Assembly: GCF_036324505.1 (NCBI RefSeq)
Contig: NC_086371.1
Span: 2,545,001 to 2,609,000, forward strand
Source: Eleginops maclovinus
Lineage: Eukaryota > Chordata > Actinopteri > Perciformes > Eleginopidae
Length of the DNA: 64,000 nucleotides
Direction of reading: 5' to 3'
A program made the translations under genes and the position numbers. Of the stretch, positions 1 to 12,082 are shown in pieces; position 1 is the first letter of the stretch, and the number at the start of each line of letters is the position of its first letter. A model generated the notes under the pieces. That model was not told the DNA's origin. It saw only the letters and a program-made list of their open reading frames with translations, and did not search any database.

Positions 1-335
1 ATCCCTGTGTGTATTCCACCTGCAACCGTTGAAATCTAAGTCTGAATGATCAGCAAGTGCTGGTATGAGTCGTTATGAGGAATTCAGATCTGAAAAGTGA
101 CTGTAGGGTCCGTTTGGAGGACTTTTAGGCAAAGGTCCCATCTAAAAGAGGAGGTTATTGTTATGTGATTTGCTGCAGCATACCGTACACTCCCATTGAT
201 TCAGAAGAGAAAATAAACAGGTAACGTCTCCAAGACTGCAGTGCATGTAATTCAGCATCAGGGTTTCCTACTCTACATAATTCTGCTGCAGACATGCATG
301 TAAGTAGGAGGAAACGGGGTCACTGTGTGCTGTAG

Positions 336-340
<5 letters not shown>

Positions 341-374
<34 letters not shown>

Positions 375-402
375 TGTGTGTGTTGTGTGTGTGTGTGTGT
401 GA
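341..402. repeat. (TG)n microsatellite, interrupted
   Basis: TG run with a TCTG interruption near 373 and a TTG interruption near 382. Confidence 0.95.
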
Positions 403-503
403 GATATAATTATCCTATGTGTTGACTCACAAACAGTCCACCTCTGTAGCTGCTGCTCCTGCCCTCTCCTGCCACTCAAAGCCTTTCATCGCACCGCCTC
501 CTC

Positions 504-517
504 CACACACACACACA

Positions 518-589
<72 letters not shown>
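504..589. repeat. (CA)n microsatellite
   Basis: Nearly pure CA run of 86 bp. It faces a TG tract at about 341-402 on the same strand, so the two can pair as a hairpin. Confidence 0.97.
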
Positions 590-592
<3 letters not shown>

Positions 593-699
593 CTCTTCAG
601 AGTGATTTGATTCCGATTTCTTTCCTTCAATCACTTTCTTGGATGCTTTCTGGCTCCCGTCCCTCCTTATCTCACCTGCTCTCCCCCCTCTCTCTCATA

Positions 700-980
700 G
701 TATCTCTTTTGTAAATGGATCCTTGGCCCCGGCCTGCATTTGCATGGGCGGGAGCCAATAAGGCATTTGGCTGAGGAGGGGGGGCGGCTGCGAGAGAGAG
801 AGGTGGAGAATCTCATTTCCATATATAACGAGGCCCTTCCTGCAGGCAGCCAGGGAAACAGAAAACACAGGAAAATGGATTTATTTATGTATGGTTTTGT
901 CAAAGATTTCCCCCAGCGGTTGAAGTCAATCCAGGAAGCCAATTATGCGTCGGATTGTGAGCGTGAGAGAGATTTCCTTT
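700..980. promoter_or_regulatory. Candidate conserved non-coding block in the intron
   Basis: An octamer ATTTGCAT, a CCAATAAGG box, CCATATATAACGAGG and GGATTTATTTATG lie close together in sequence free of simple repeats. Such dense motif mixes are typical of conserved enhancers. The overlapping 106-codon frame shows no domain. Only alignment to other fish could confirm conservation. Confidence 0.3.
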
Positions 981-2589
981 CATTTCATTTGGTCCTTTCA
1001 GCTCTGTATATATCTTCAGAAAGAGGGAAAGAAGCGGCAGATAAGTCGACGAAGGGATGATGGTGACGATGTGGAGGTTAGGGCAATTCCATCACTTCTT
1101 CTTCTGCTTCTTTATGTGATATTTGTGTTGCTATCAAAGCCCTTCATCCACTTCCTCCTTCTTGTTGCACTTGGCTGGCTGTGAGTTTCTCTGAGAGGAG
1201 ATTGTAGGGTAGCCGACACGTGCAAAACACATACATTAGGAGAAAGGCGCTGCAGCTTCAGAGACGATGCAAATTTAAAACACGTGCAGATGAAGGAACA
1301 TTTTTACTATCTTGACAAAATAGTGCAGCAAAAAACAAAACGCTGTAGGACGCTCAAACTCAATCAAAACTCTTGCCTGCTCATAACTCTAAGTGTTTTG
1401 TATGAATACTAGGGTAGCCAACTAGCTTAAAGCAGATCCGCAATGATACCAGAAGGAGTCATGTGATCACAATACTATACACGATATTTCTTTAATGGTC
1501 CGATCGAGTCTGAAATTTGACTCACATCACAGCAGCTCCATCTGCAACATCAACAAGGACAGATCTTAAAACACAATACAAGAATCATCATCACAATGAC
1601 TGAGAGCAACATGCTCAACGACCCTTTAGCGTGCATCAGATGTGGGATTTTAAGCTCTGTTTTTACTGTAAGGATTGACCGGTGCACAAAGGACAGCTTC
1701 AGTCTGACCTTATTGATACGAGGGACCCTGTGTCTCCGACGGGGCTTTTGAGAAAGTGGTTTTGGGCCAGAGCTGATGTTGTCGGACAGCCTCACTAGGT
1801 GAAATATACGGGAGAGTAAGCCAATGGAAACTTGCATTTTACAACTTTTGAATTCCCAGGCCAGCAACAAGCGCTCCAGGTCCCAGCTGTGTTCGTCACT
1901 TATTGGTGTCCCCTGGTTTCCGGTTTGGTTTTAGCTTCTTGCAGCTTTAAGAAAACGCTGTGCATGTTTCCTCAAGTGAGTGACGATGTTCGCATGTGTT
2001 TCGGCACATTTGTGTTTCTTTTCTTTGCATCGTTTTGAAGCTGCAGTGTTTTGGCCCGTTGTTACACGTTTGCCCCCTGTCGGCCACCGTAGATTTGAGG
2101 CTAAAACTTCCCACGTTCTTCACTTCTACTGTACAATGTTGACGAAGTTGCAGAAGAACCAGAGAGCGGGCCGAACAACATCAGTCATTTTTAAAAAAAT
2201 ATATCAAACAGAAGTAAGAAGCAAAAGAGCAGAGGGAGAGATTGAGGAATAAATGTGCCTTATATTCTCCAGGATTGTTTTTTTTCTTCTAATCTGCGAT
2301 GCAAAAGAATTAAAGCATGGAGCCAAGCTGTTATCTCTCGCTCACAGCACGAGAGAAAGAGAGAGAATAGGCGAGAGCTGAATAATGAATCAAACACCCT
2401 CCAGAGCCTTATACGTTTCCTATACTTCGCCTTAAATATTGAGAGGCCTACTTCTCCGCCAACTGCTACTTTCAGGGAAACTTTTCAAGAATCGGGGGCA
2501 CGAAAGAGGACGCAGGATCTCCCCCTCCTGAGTGTGTTGCTTTTATTCCGGCGCTCTGACTGATGATGTTTAGCAGTTTTTACACTCCG

Positions 2590-3450
2590 CTCGCCTGCTG
2601 ACATTTTGCATAATGTGGACCGAGCGACTGCAGACTGAGGAGGATCTGAGCAGCTGGACGGCTGCTGATGAATGCTGGGGAGTCGCAGCAGGGGGAGGAG
2701 GGTGGGCGGGGGAGAGAGCCGGCTGACGGATGGGCGGTGAGAGCTGCTCCGGCTCAGGGTGGAGGCGTCAGGAGGAGTTTGATCAAACTGTAAAGTTAAT
2801 GAAGGATTCTGTGTTTGGATGAGCAGTTTACAGCCAGGCCTCGCTAATAATTCAACCAGGCTTAGGGATTAGTGTGGGAGAGAATCTCACTGGAGGGAAC
2901 AAAGGGATTTTAGCCTTTGCAGACCATTTACATGCACTAAAAGCTACAGGAAAGGTAAACGCCACAGGATCAGAATACAAATAAAGGTAACTGTTTTCTC
3001 TTACAGTTACATAATAATGGGGGTGAGAGAGAGAGAAACACACACATTTTAGCCTTTGCAGACCATTTACATGCACTAAAACCCATATAATACACTACAG
3101 GAAGCCACAAAGCATAATAGGGCCCCTTTAAGTAACAGAAACAGTTTGAAAAACGCCCCAGGTCTTGGTGATTAGTGTGTGAGAGAAACTCCCACTGGAC
3201 GGAACACGGGGATTTTAGCCTTTGCAGACCATTTACATGCACTAAAACCTACAAGAAAGGGAAACACCACAAAACTGAACAGGGCCTCTTTAACTAACAC
3301 CTAGACTCCTGTTTCAGAATAGAAAACTAAAGTTTGAACAACGCCCCGAGTCTGAACGTGACTCTAAGCCGGCGGGGGGGTGGGTATAAATAAATGTGGC
3401 GGGGTGAGGATGAGCCTAAATGCCGCGCTCAGACAGATGTGTCTTCACGT
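2590..3450. other. GC-rich stretch with a TATA-like motif and family A ends
   Basis: Bases 2620-2790 are rich in GGAGG and CGGCTG motifs, unlike the AT-rich surroundings. TATAAATAAATG at about 3384 sits between GGCGGGGGGG and GGCGGGG. An alternative promoter is possible but no first exon can be supported. Confidence 0.25.
2861..3296 (-). repeat. Three clustered family A ends in direct order
   Basis: GGGATTTTAGCCTTTGCAGA or a close match recurs near 2906, 3048 and 3211, each followed by CCATTTACATGCACTAAAA. Spacings are about 140 and 163 bp. Two of the three continue into a GGGCC(C/T)CTTTAA-like end. This is either tandem duplication of one element end or repeated insertion of the family at one site. 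Confidence 0.75.
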
Positions 3451-5490
3451 CGTTCGGCGGATCCTCGGGCGATCTTCAGTGAGAAAAACTGTGAACCTAA
3501 TGCTGCTGCCTGGCTGACTGATGGTTTGGGAAAGGGTGGTGGGAGGCAAGGGGGGGGGGAGCTGATGCAGTGGCACCTAAAGCTGCTGCTGTTTAACATA
3601 TGGCTAGGTGCTAATGGAGCCCTCCAGACGCTCCTGTCGGTATTGTTAAGTGCCGGCAGTGAACTTCTATCGGCGGCAGCAGCGACGTGAGACTTCACAG
3701 CTTCCCGGAGAAGATAATCTGATGTTAATTACCACGGGGTGCCAATAAATCACTCACAATCATGTCATAAACATGAAGGGGCCCTTCATGCGTCATTATA
3801 ACTTCACAGAGACGAGCGAGCGCGAGGCTTTTTTGCCCTGAACCCCGCACGCTTTGCATAAAAGTCCCTTCATTATCCCGCCCCCATCATTTCACTCGCA
3901 TGACAGCCAGGGCTTTTTCTTCTGCAGCCTCCGCCGTGCCTTTCCCCCCCCCCGTCGCCGGTCACAGAGCTCCATGAGTCGGTGGTGGTGGTGTGCAGGA
4001 GGTCAGAGGTAATTACAGACTCTCCAGCTCTTCATTATTGTCGATTACTTAATTGATGAGTTTGGAAACATTTTATAAAGTAATTAATTCAATTTGCATT
4101 TTAACGATCCAATCCATCTACTTTTTATATCCTCTTTGCACGGTCGCAGGATGGTTCTTATCCCAGCATGCACTGGGAGAGAGGCTGCAATTACAGAGGG
4201 TAGTGGTTAGTTTTGAACATGAATGACTGCGAAAGGATCCAAAACATTCAGTGAAGAGGTTGAGACTTGGTTTTGCTGTGGCATGCATTGTTGAAATCCT
4301 GCTTAGAGTTTCCCGAACATGCAAAACAACAGGGTGAAAATGCTTTCCATAGGTATTATCAAAGGGATCTGTCTTTACCAGGAATTTGCCGACAAATGTT
4401 ATCACCAAACCAACATTATTATTGGGGTTTCTTTGACTTTGTAGATCCTTTTCACATCATTTCAGCTTCACAGACCATGTGAGATGGCAGTAATAACTCT
4501 TAATGTGAGACTCAACAGATCATTTTTTCAGTCAATTCAAGGTTTGGCAAAGAAATGTCCCATTTTGAGGTCCGGATACTCGCTTTTTTCCAGAACATTT
4601 ATCAATTTCAGATGTTTTTTTTTGCTCAAAACTCTTTTGATGTTATCTAAAGACATTTGAGGCATTCTTGTTGGTGGCTTAAAGGGAATTGAACGGTTAA
4701 AGCAGTACTTGGGAAAAGTATTTTTACAAAGTCCACAGGGTAGAAGTTGTTAGAGCGATGAAACTGAAACTGTGCTAAAAGTACTATTTATGAAAGTTCA
4801 TCAGCTATTTTTGCAAGTGTTTTAAGATAAAAGATGTAGACATTAATAATGTTCGAAAATCTGGTCCATCTTCAGATCTGAGGTCCCTAAAGTAAGAAGC
4901 AGAAGTTCAAATTAAAATATGCACTGAATAGTTTTTCCATGGTTTTAATGTCACAATTTAAATCTTTTCATCCCCCTTTTATTTCTTCATGCTCTGCTCC
5001 TCTGGGCTTCCTGGGGTTTTCTTTAATTGAGCCTGTGGTCATGAACCTCTCCGAAGAGCGCTCCGTATCTCCAGAGGCCGTCCTGGGAACATAAAGGTCA
5101 AATACAAAAAATCATCATCATTTCCCTCTCCCTCCCATCCGGTGAATCTCCATATCTAACGAGCATGGAGGTGACTCTAATGACCTGGCTCCAGCCAACG
5201 CCAGCCAATTAGAGCGGCCGATAAAGGCGAGGGCTTTTTTCCGTGGCCTCGCAGCAGCTTCTGAAGCTCACGCTGCTGAACATCTGGACCTGGTCCGTGT
5301 CCGTCGGCTCTGATGTTGACCGTGCTGACGGGTCTATTAGGAGGCACTGCATCTGTGTGTGTGTTTGAGCTGATATAGGGAACAGCAGCTACACAGAGCA
5401 CCCGTCCAAACCCATCAGACAGAACCTGAGCTAACTGTTAGTGCCGTGTTCAGGGACAGGATGAGCTGCTGTGCTGGGAGCCGCTAACTT
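3300..5490. other. No recognisable gene
   Basis: Mostly unique intron-like sequence apart from the possible LINE tail near 4.1 kb. I see no splice-flanked open segment of convincing coding character. Confidence 0.5.
4098..4190 (+). repeat. Possible LINE tail fragment
   Basis: AATCCATCTACTTTTTATAT, then GGTCGCAGGATGG and TATCCCAGCATGCACTGGGA, resemble a short repeat widespread in teleosts that I associate with LINE 3' tails. The match is by memory of the pattern only. Confidence 0.45.
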
Positions 5491-5494
5491 CAAC

Positions 5495-6601
5495 ATGTTC
5501 AGGTGTATGTAGCGTCTCTACTTTAAAGAGTCCTCTCCTGCTGATGTTCAGGTGTATATCAGTATGTAGTTTCTCTAGTTTAAAGAGTCCTCTCCTGCTG
5601 ATGTTCAGGTGTATATCAGTATGTAGCGTCTCTACTTTAAAGAGTCCTCTCCTGCTGATGTTCAGGTGTATATCAGTATGTAGAGTCTCTACTTTAAAGA
5701 GTCATCTCCTGCTGATGTTCAGGTGTATATCAGTATGTAGTGTCTCTACTTTAAAGAGTCCTCTCCTGCTGATGTTCAGGTGTATATCAGTATGTAGAGT
5801 CTCTACTTTAAAGAGTCCTCTCCTGCTGATGTTCAGGTGTATATCAGTATGTAGTGTCTCTACTTTAAAGAGTCCTCTCCTGCTGATGTTCAGGTGTATA
5901 TCAGTATGTAGAGTCTCTACTTTAAAGAGTCCTCTCCTGCTGATGTTCAGGTGTATATCAGTATGTAGTGTCTCTACTTTAAAGAGTCCTCTCCTGCTGA
6001 TGTTCAGGTGTATATCAGTATGTAGAGTCTCTACTTTAAAGAGTCATCTCCTGCTGATGTTCAGGTGTATATCAGTATGTAGTGTCTCTACTTTAAAGAG
6101 TCCTCTCCTGCTGATGTTCAGGTGTATATCAGTATGTAGAGTCTCTACTTTAAAGAGTCCTATCCTGCTGATGTTCAGGTGTATATCAGTATGTAGTGTC
6201 TCTACTTTAAAGAGTCCTCTCCTGCTGATGTTCAGGTGTATATCAGTATGTAGCGTCTCTACTTTAAAGAGTCCTCTCCTGCTGATGTTCAGGTGTATAT
6301 CAGTATGTAGTGTCTCTACTTTAAAGAGTCCTCTCCTGCTGATGATCAGGTGTATATCAGTATGTAGAGTCTCTACTTTAAAGAGTCCTCTCCTGCTGAT
6401 GTTCAGGTGTATATCAGTATGTAGTGTCTCTACTTTAAAGAGTCCTCTTCTGCTGATGTTCAGGTGTATATCAGTATGTAGAGTCTCTACTTTAAAGAGT
6501 CCTCTCCTGCTGATGTTCAGGTTCATATCAGTATGTAGTGTCTCTACTTTAAAGAGTCCTCTCCTGCTGATGTTCAGGTGTATATCAGTATGTAGTGTCT
6601 C
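5495..6601 (+). repeat. 57-bp minisatellite array (about 19.5 units)
   Basis: The unit contains GATGTTCAGGTGTATATCAG, then TATGTAGTGTCTCTACTTTA and AAGAGTCCTCTCCTGCT. Because 57 is divisible by three and the unit has no stop in one frame, the array reads as a long frame of 19-residue repeats (MFRCISVCSVSTLKSPLLL). That is a by-product of the repeat and not a gene. Units alternate between TAGTGTCTC and TAGAGTCTC over much of the array, so expansion often involved two-unit blocks. It belongs to dispersed repeat family A, whose other parts continue to about 7000. Confidence 0.95.
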
Positions 6602-7000
6602 TCCTGGGACATGTCTCCATGCTTTAATGTTCAGAAAGCTCTTTATGTTTCTCATACTGCCTGTGCTGCAGCTCCTCTTTTCACCCTCTGTCTGAAACCA
6701 GAGCCCAGTCTGATCTGATTGGTTAGCTGGTCCAGCTCTGTTGTGATTGGTTAACCGCTTAGATATGTCCCGCCTCTTTGCCTATCACGTAAAATGTGCT
6801 GGAGCGCTAGCAAGTAGAAGCGTGAGCGATGTCACTATGTTTGTGAAGTAAACAAAGGGGTCCAATGGAGGCATTGGGGGGAGTGTGTGTGAGAGAACGT
6901 TTGGGATTTTAGCCGTGGCAGACCATTGACATGCACTAAAACCTATAGAACAAAGGAAAGGGAAAACCTCAAATGAATAGTAGGGCTTCTTTAAGGCAAC
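6602..7000 (-). repeat. Family A dispersed repeat, body and end flanking the 57-bp array
   Basis: The stretch from CATGTCTCCATGCTTTAATG to about 6780 matches copies at 18900-19065 and, inverted, 55600-55770. The end at 6900-7000 (GGGATTTTAGCC, then AAGGGAAAACC) matches in inverse the ends at 21532-21650 and 40071-40150. This places the 57-bp array inside one repeat element. The family is non-coding. Its superfamily cannot be assigned from what I can see. Confidence 0.75.
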
Positions 7001-7029
7001 ACAGAAGTGCTTTAAACTTGCAGAATTTC

Positions 7030-7385
7030 TATCATCCAGTAGGGGGCGACTACGCTGTGTCAGAAGTCAGATTGTATAGAAGTCTATGAGAAAATGAGCA
7101 AACTTCTTACTTCAGTAATTGAGTCGGTAAACATTTCTCCAATTAGATTCTGGTCTCAATCGTTGGTTTAAAGTCGTCTTTATTCCAACACGTTCATTGT
7201 TCAATTTGTAAATCATGGTGTGGTGTGAATTTAATAATAATACAGGGTGTCCTACCTTGTGATTTAAAGGTTGTATCGTAGACATTTGCACCTCTCATGT
7301 CCCTTCTAGTTCCAACAAAATCCAGATGGCGACACACAAACATGCCATCTAACGAGGCGTGTCCAAATGTCTACCCTTTTTTAAA
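7030..7385. repeat. Dispersed teleost repeat fragment (AGTAGGGGGCGAC type)
   Basis: CCAGTAGGGGGCGACTACGC, then TATAGAAGTCTATGAGAAAA, CTCAATCGTTGG and AGGCGTGTCCAAATG, follow an order I know from a repeat common in percomorph introns. It abuts the family A end at about 7000. Class not assigned. Confidence 0.55.
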
Positions 7386-7880
7386 CACACACTATGTTTG
7401 TGTCCTTAGAGTAAAGGGAGAGTAGGGGGAATAACCCAACACACACACATAGCCGACACAAAACACACTGTTAAAACAAAGGTACACTTTCCTTCTTCCT
7501 TGTGGGTCCAAACTTTCCGCTCCGTTTGATCCCACAGAGTGTCGCCTTCCCTCCGCCGAAGGACTCGTCTGCCACATTGCATTGTGGGTGTGATGTGCCC
7601 CGGGGCAGTATTAGATTTAGCCCGGTATCAGCCTTATTTGTTCACTTTACCCAGTCGAGTACACAGCGGCGTACAGTGCGGCTCCTCATCCACTTAGCAC
7701 TCTGCAGATAAGAGCATTCTTTATCCTGCTTATCTCGCAGAAGATAAAATACACTCTGAGGCCGAGTGGAAATGAGATGTGGCAACAAAGCGCATCTTTA
7801 AACGAGGAGGTGTTTCTTCATTTCCAATAATGATGGCCTATATAGAGCGTGAAATTCTCCCAATTCAGTGTGAGAGGAAA

Positions 7881-7882
<2 letters not shown>

Positions 7883-7924
<42 letters not shown>
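7883..7924. repeat. (TG)n microsatellite
   Basis: Pure GT/TG run of 42 bp. Confidence 0.95.
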
Positions 7925-7926
<2 letters not shown>

Positions 7927-8077
7927 TGGAGAGGTGCGGTGGCATCATTTGAGTGTAAAAAGCATTCAGTCCAAATAAGTTAGCGCATCTAAATGAGCGA
8001 AGGGAAGGTTGCAAAGGGACAAACCTGAATCCCATTTTCTGCATCGCTTCACCCGTACAGAGAGGTGTGTGTTTGCA

Positions 8078-8081
<4 letters not shown>

Positions 8082-8131
<50 letters not shown>
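8082..8131. repeat. (TG)n microsatellite
   Basis: Pure TG run of about 50 bp, preceded by a shorter TG-rich stretch from 8065. Confidence 0.95.
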
Positions 8132-8132
<1 letters not shown>

Positions 8133-8242
8133 GGAAAAGGATGTGCGTTGGCCAGGTTTGACCAGGACAGCGTGAGAGCAGCATCGCCCAAACCTCCCTC
8201 TGACCTCTGACAGCCACATGTAGTGGACTTTTTTTTGGTTCT

Positions 8243-8290
8243 TCCTCCTCCTCCTCCTCCTCCTCCTCCTCCTCCTCCTCCTCCTCCTCA
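8243..8290. repeat. (CTC)n trinucleotide repeat
   Basis: Uninterrupted CTC/TCC run of about 16 units. Confidence 0.95.
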
Positions 8291-8673
8291 GATCTGTTTG
8301 CAGATGATGTTTCAGGACGAGTCGCCGTCAGACTGCAGATGAAAACTTTCTTACACCTGATTATGAGTGAGGAATTTAAAACGAGCCGTCAGCGAGAATA
8401 TCAAATCAGAGTTTGACGGCGGCTTGAACGCTGAATACTGAGCAGCTCACCTGATAAATCCACATCTCCACTCACTTTAGAGTGGACTGAGAAGAGGATG
8501 CAGCGGTAATGGTGTGAAACCCAGTCCTGCACACGTCCAGGTTTGCCAAACTTGCACCGGCAAACACTCAGTACTGGAACCAGTCCATCATCCGCTATTA
8601 TGGTACAATCCAGGCCCATTTCAGCTGGGAATAAGCATTCATTGTCCCGTAAAGGGACCCTAATGTACTGACT

Positions 8674-9570
8674 AAATATAATCTCCCTTAAGTCAGACTG
8701 TAGTTCACCTGCAGTAAATCCAGCAGCTACCCTGCAGTATACAAAGCCATTCAAACTAGCTGCACCTTTACCAGCTCTGAGAACACTTTAATGATCAATC
8801 ATTATAAAACATATCAGAGATATTATTCTGAAATGGACCAATCAGACAATGACTACTTTTACTGTCGCTACTTTAAGTACATTTAGAGGAGAGTACTTTC
8901 TACTTTCACTGGAGGAACATTTAGAATACTTTCACTGTGACAGAGTATTCCTACACTCTGGTACTTCTACTTTACTCAAGTACAAGATCTGAGTACTTCT
9001 ACTTTACTCAAGTACAAGACCTGAGTACTTCTACTTTACTCAAGTACAAGATCTGAGTACTTCTACTTTACTCAAGTACAAGATCTGAGTACTTCTACTT
9101 TACTCAAGTACAAGACCTGAGTACTTCTACTTTACTCAAGAACAAGATCTGTGTACTTCTACTTTACTCAAGTACAAGACCTGAGTACTTCTACTTTACT
9201 CAAGTACAAGATCTGAGTACTTCTACTTTACTCAAGTACAAGACCTGAGTACTTCTACTTTACTCAAGTACAAGACCTGAGTACTTCTACTTTACTCAAG
9301 AACAAGATCTGAGTACTTCTACTTTACTCAAGAACAAGATCTGAGTACTTCTACTTTACTCAAGTACAAGACCTGAGTACTTCTACTTTTACTCAAGTAC
9401 AAGATCTGAGTACTTCTACTTTACTCAAGTACAAGATCTGAGTACTTCTACTTTACTCAGTACAAGACCTGAGTACTTCTACTTTTACTCAAGTACAAGA
9501 CCTGAGTACTTCTACTTTTGCTGAAGTACAGGATCTGAGTACTTCTACTTTACTCAAGTACAGATCTGAG
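8674..9570 (+). mobile_element. Truncated inverted copy of the hAT-like element, with expanded 32-bp array
   Basis: Bases 8674-8957 are the reverse complement of about 47553-47840, including the CTCTGAGAACACTTTAATGA stretch. From 8958 to 9570 about 19 copies of the 32-bp unit follow (GAGTACTTCTACTTTACTCA plus AGTACAAGATCT). Neither terminal inverted repeat is present: the sequence after the array is unrelated to the element's left end. It is a fragment. The two array copies differ in length (about 19 versus 13 units). Confidence 0.85.
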
Positions 9571-9628
9571 TACTCAGCAGTGTCTGTACAAGGAGACATG
9601 TCACAGTGTCAGAAATGCTCCTGATCTC

Positions 9629-9650
9629 CCCCCCCCCCCCCCCCCCCCCC
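9629..9650. repeat. Poly(C) tract
   Basis: A homopolymer of about 22 C lying 60 bp after the 32-bp array. Its length may be unreliable in the assembly. Confidence 0.9.
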
Positions 9651-11114
9651 GACGCCTGCAGTCCGTCTCAGAGCTGCAGGTTATTTGTTCTGCCGTCCAT
9701 CATCTGAGCTCCGTTGACTTCCTGTTTTAATCACTCCTCGAGTCTCTGTCTGTGTTTTCTGAGAAGGACGAGGACACTCTGTCAGGGTTTGACCTCTGTT
9801 CCTGTCAAAGCTGTAATGTTTCCCGCTGCTTTCGAACACCTCTCCTCAGTTTCACTTTGATAAGAATCCACTGGCAGGTTTGTTTTTATTTGTCTGTTTT
9901 TTTTTTGTTTTACTGTAAATACATTCATCTGTGTCTCTTCTGGAAAAAGAATTTTAGTAATACACATGTTTAATATCACATCAATAACCAGTAATTGATA
10001 ATAATACAGTTTATTTACATAGAATACAAAGTGCTTTCACATAAAAAAAAAAAAGTCACTCAATAAATAAATAGGATTAAATAAATGCAACGGGTGGATT
10101 AAGAATACAAATAGAACCAAACATCCACACAAAATAAATTATAATTATAACCCTGAATAAATTGTAATATTATCCAAACAATAACCAGTGTATTAATATA
10201 TATATATATTTATATATATTTATATATAAACACGTTTTTATTATTACTGTTCAAGCGGAATTCCTAGTGAGTAAATCAGATTTCTGTCCCTCACATTGTC
10301 CCGCAGTATAACAAGTATATAAAGCACTGGCAACACCTGTTTACTCTGCTTAAGAGCATCCTTTAAAAGTCCAGGATGTTTGGCAGGTTTGTTTTTATTG
10401 AGAGTCTAAAGTTTCCTGAACATCGTTTTTTATTTCCTCCTCTTCCTCTCCTCCTTCTCCCCGCTGTCGTAAACGCTGTGAAGCTCCATGATGGCGCTTT
10501 ATTCCCTCCTCTCTCTTTTTATTCCCTTTCTCTTGTCTTGTCTTGTTTGTGTCTGCTGGTAAAACTTCAAAAGACTTTCCGTGTGTCAAAGAAACACTCT
10601 TTGGCTCAGTTTTTCAGTCGGATCCTCCGTGATGAAGATCTCTCAGGCTCTTCACAGTCCATTTATTAAAGTGTTGAATGCATTAATACATGTAAATTGC
10701 ATGAATTGAAGTGTGAACGAGATAATTCTTACCGCAGCGCCTCCGAAGTGATGCTTAAGTCAGGAATTAAGTTTAAAATTCATCAAGGCGCGGAGAAAAG
10801 TGTTGATAAACAGCAGCACTCCTCAGTCTGCTGCCTTCTAATCTACCAGCCGCAGGTTCCAGAGATTAGACGCGTCCCATCGGCCAGTTAATTTAAACAT
10901 TTATAAAACATATTCCTCTACATGCACATCTTTCTGCAGCATGATCAGGATATTTCACTCCTGATATTTGATGTGCATCCCCTTCTTATTTATGTAAATC
11001 TGTGTGACGTGATATTTAATAAATCCTTTAGGAGCGAAAAAACAAAACAACGTACGCAGAATTTCCGAAAAAGTTTTAGAAGATCAGAAACTTTTTTGAG
11101 GGTGTTTTAATATG

Positions 11115-11179
11115 CGTGTGTGTGTGTGTGTAGCTAACATATGGTCTCTCTCTAAACAAGCTCTGCATCTGAATGAGCT

Positions 11180-11214
<35 letters not shown>

Positions 11215-11288
11215 GTAATATATTGTTTCATGTGTGCCCTCTGACCCCTCCGAAGTAGTTAACTGTTATCAGCTATAAATAGAAAGAC

Positions 11289-11368
<80 letters not shown>

Positions 11369-11443
11369 CAGGGCAACCAGCAGCTCTGATCTATCCCGTA
11401 AGTCACCGCGGCCCTGCTGTCTATTGATCTGGCAACCCTCCCT

Positions 11444-11487
<44 letters not shown>

Positions 11488-11848
11488 ATCTCATCGCCTG
11501 CCAACGTGTTCACTGAACACCGTCCATACAGATGGTCTGAACTGATGAAGAGGGAGGAATAAAGTGTGTTCATCAGCAACAATACCAACCTCCTCCTCCT
11601 CCTCCTCCTCCTCCTCCTCCTCCTCCTCCTCCTCTTTCTCCTGCTTTTTTGTTGTGTGCCTCCTCTTGTTCCTCCTCAATAGAGGATCGAAGCATATCTC
11701 CTTCCTCCTTCACTGTTGTAACTTCAATTAAGATCAATTAAGAATGAACGGCTAAATCAAAACCTGACATTAAAAAGATGTTGAGTAGACAAAGGATATG
11801 GACATATAAGGGGAAGTCAACATTTACACACACACGCACATGCACAAG

Positions 11849-11891
<43 letters not shown>

Positions 11892-11936
11892 ACAGTCAGC
11901 ATTCTTATATATTGATTTTCCAGCAGGTGTACACGT

Positions 11937-11980
<44 letters not shown>

Positions 11981-12082
11981 GACAGTTATAGTTTTTGATA
12001 GATTTGGCTCGAGGTGTTCTGCTGACTTTTGACCTCACTATGGTAACTCAGAGGCTTACTGTGTGTGTGTGTGTGTGTGTGT
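11115..12082. repeat. Cluster of eight simple-sequence tracts
   Basis: TG near 11115-11131, CA 11183-11212, TG 11297-11365, CA 11444-11486, CTC 11589-11632, CA about 11847-11885, CA 11938-11976 and TG 12060-12082, all within a kilobase. The TG tract at 11297-11365 and the CA tract at 11444-11486 lie in opposite sense only about 80 bp apart. Confidence 0.93.

Noticed and set aside
740..1060. A 106-codon frame near the left end
   Set aside because: No domain or homologue that I recognise, and its motifs fit regulatory DNA better. No splice sites frame it well.
3384..3395. TATA box of a gene promoter
   Set aside because: No first exon, start codon with an extended frame, or other core element could be supported nearby.
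5495..6601. CRISPR-like array
   Set aside because: Units are contiguous and near-identical over their full length with no unique spacers, in a vertebrate genome.
5544..6695. A 383-codon + frame and a 203-codon minus frame
   Set aside because: Translation of the 57-bp minisatellite. Both strands are open because the unit is a multiple of three, and the same unit recurs inside a non-coding dispersed repeat.
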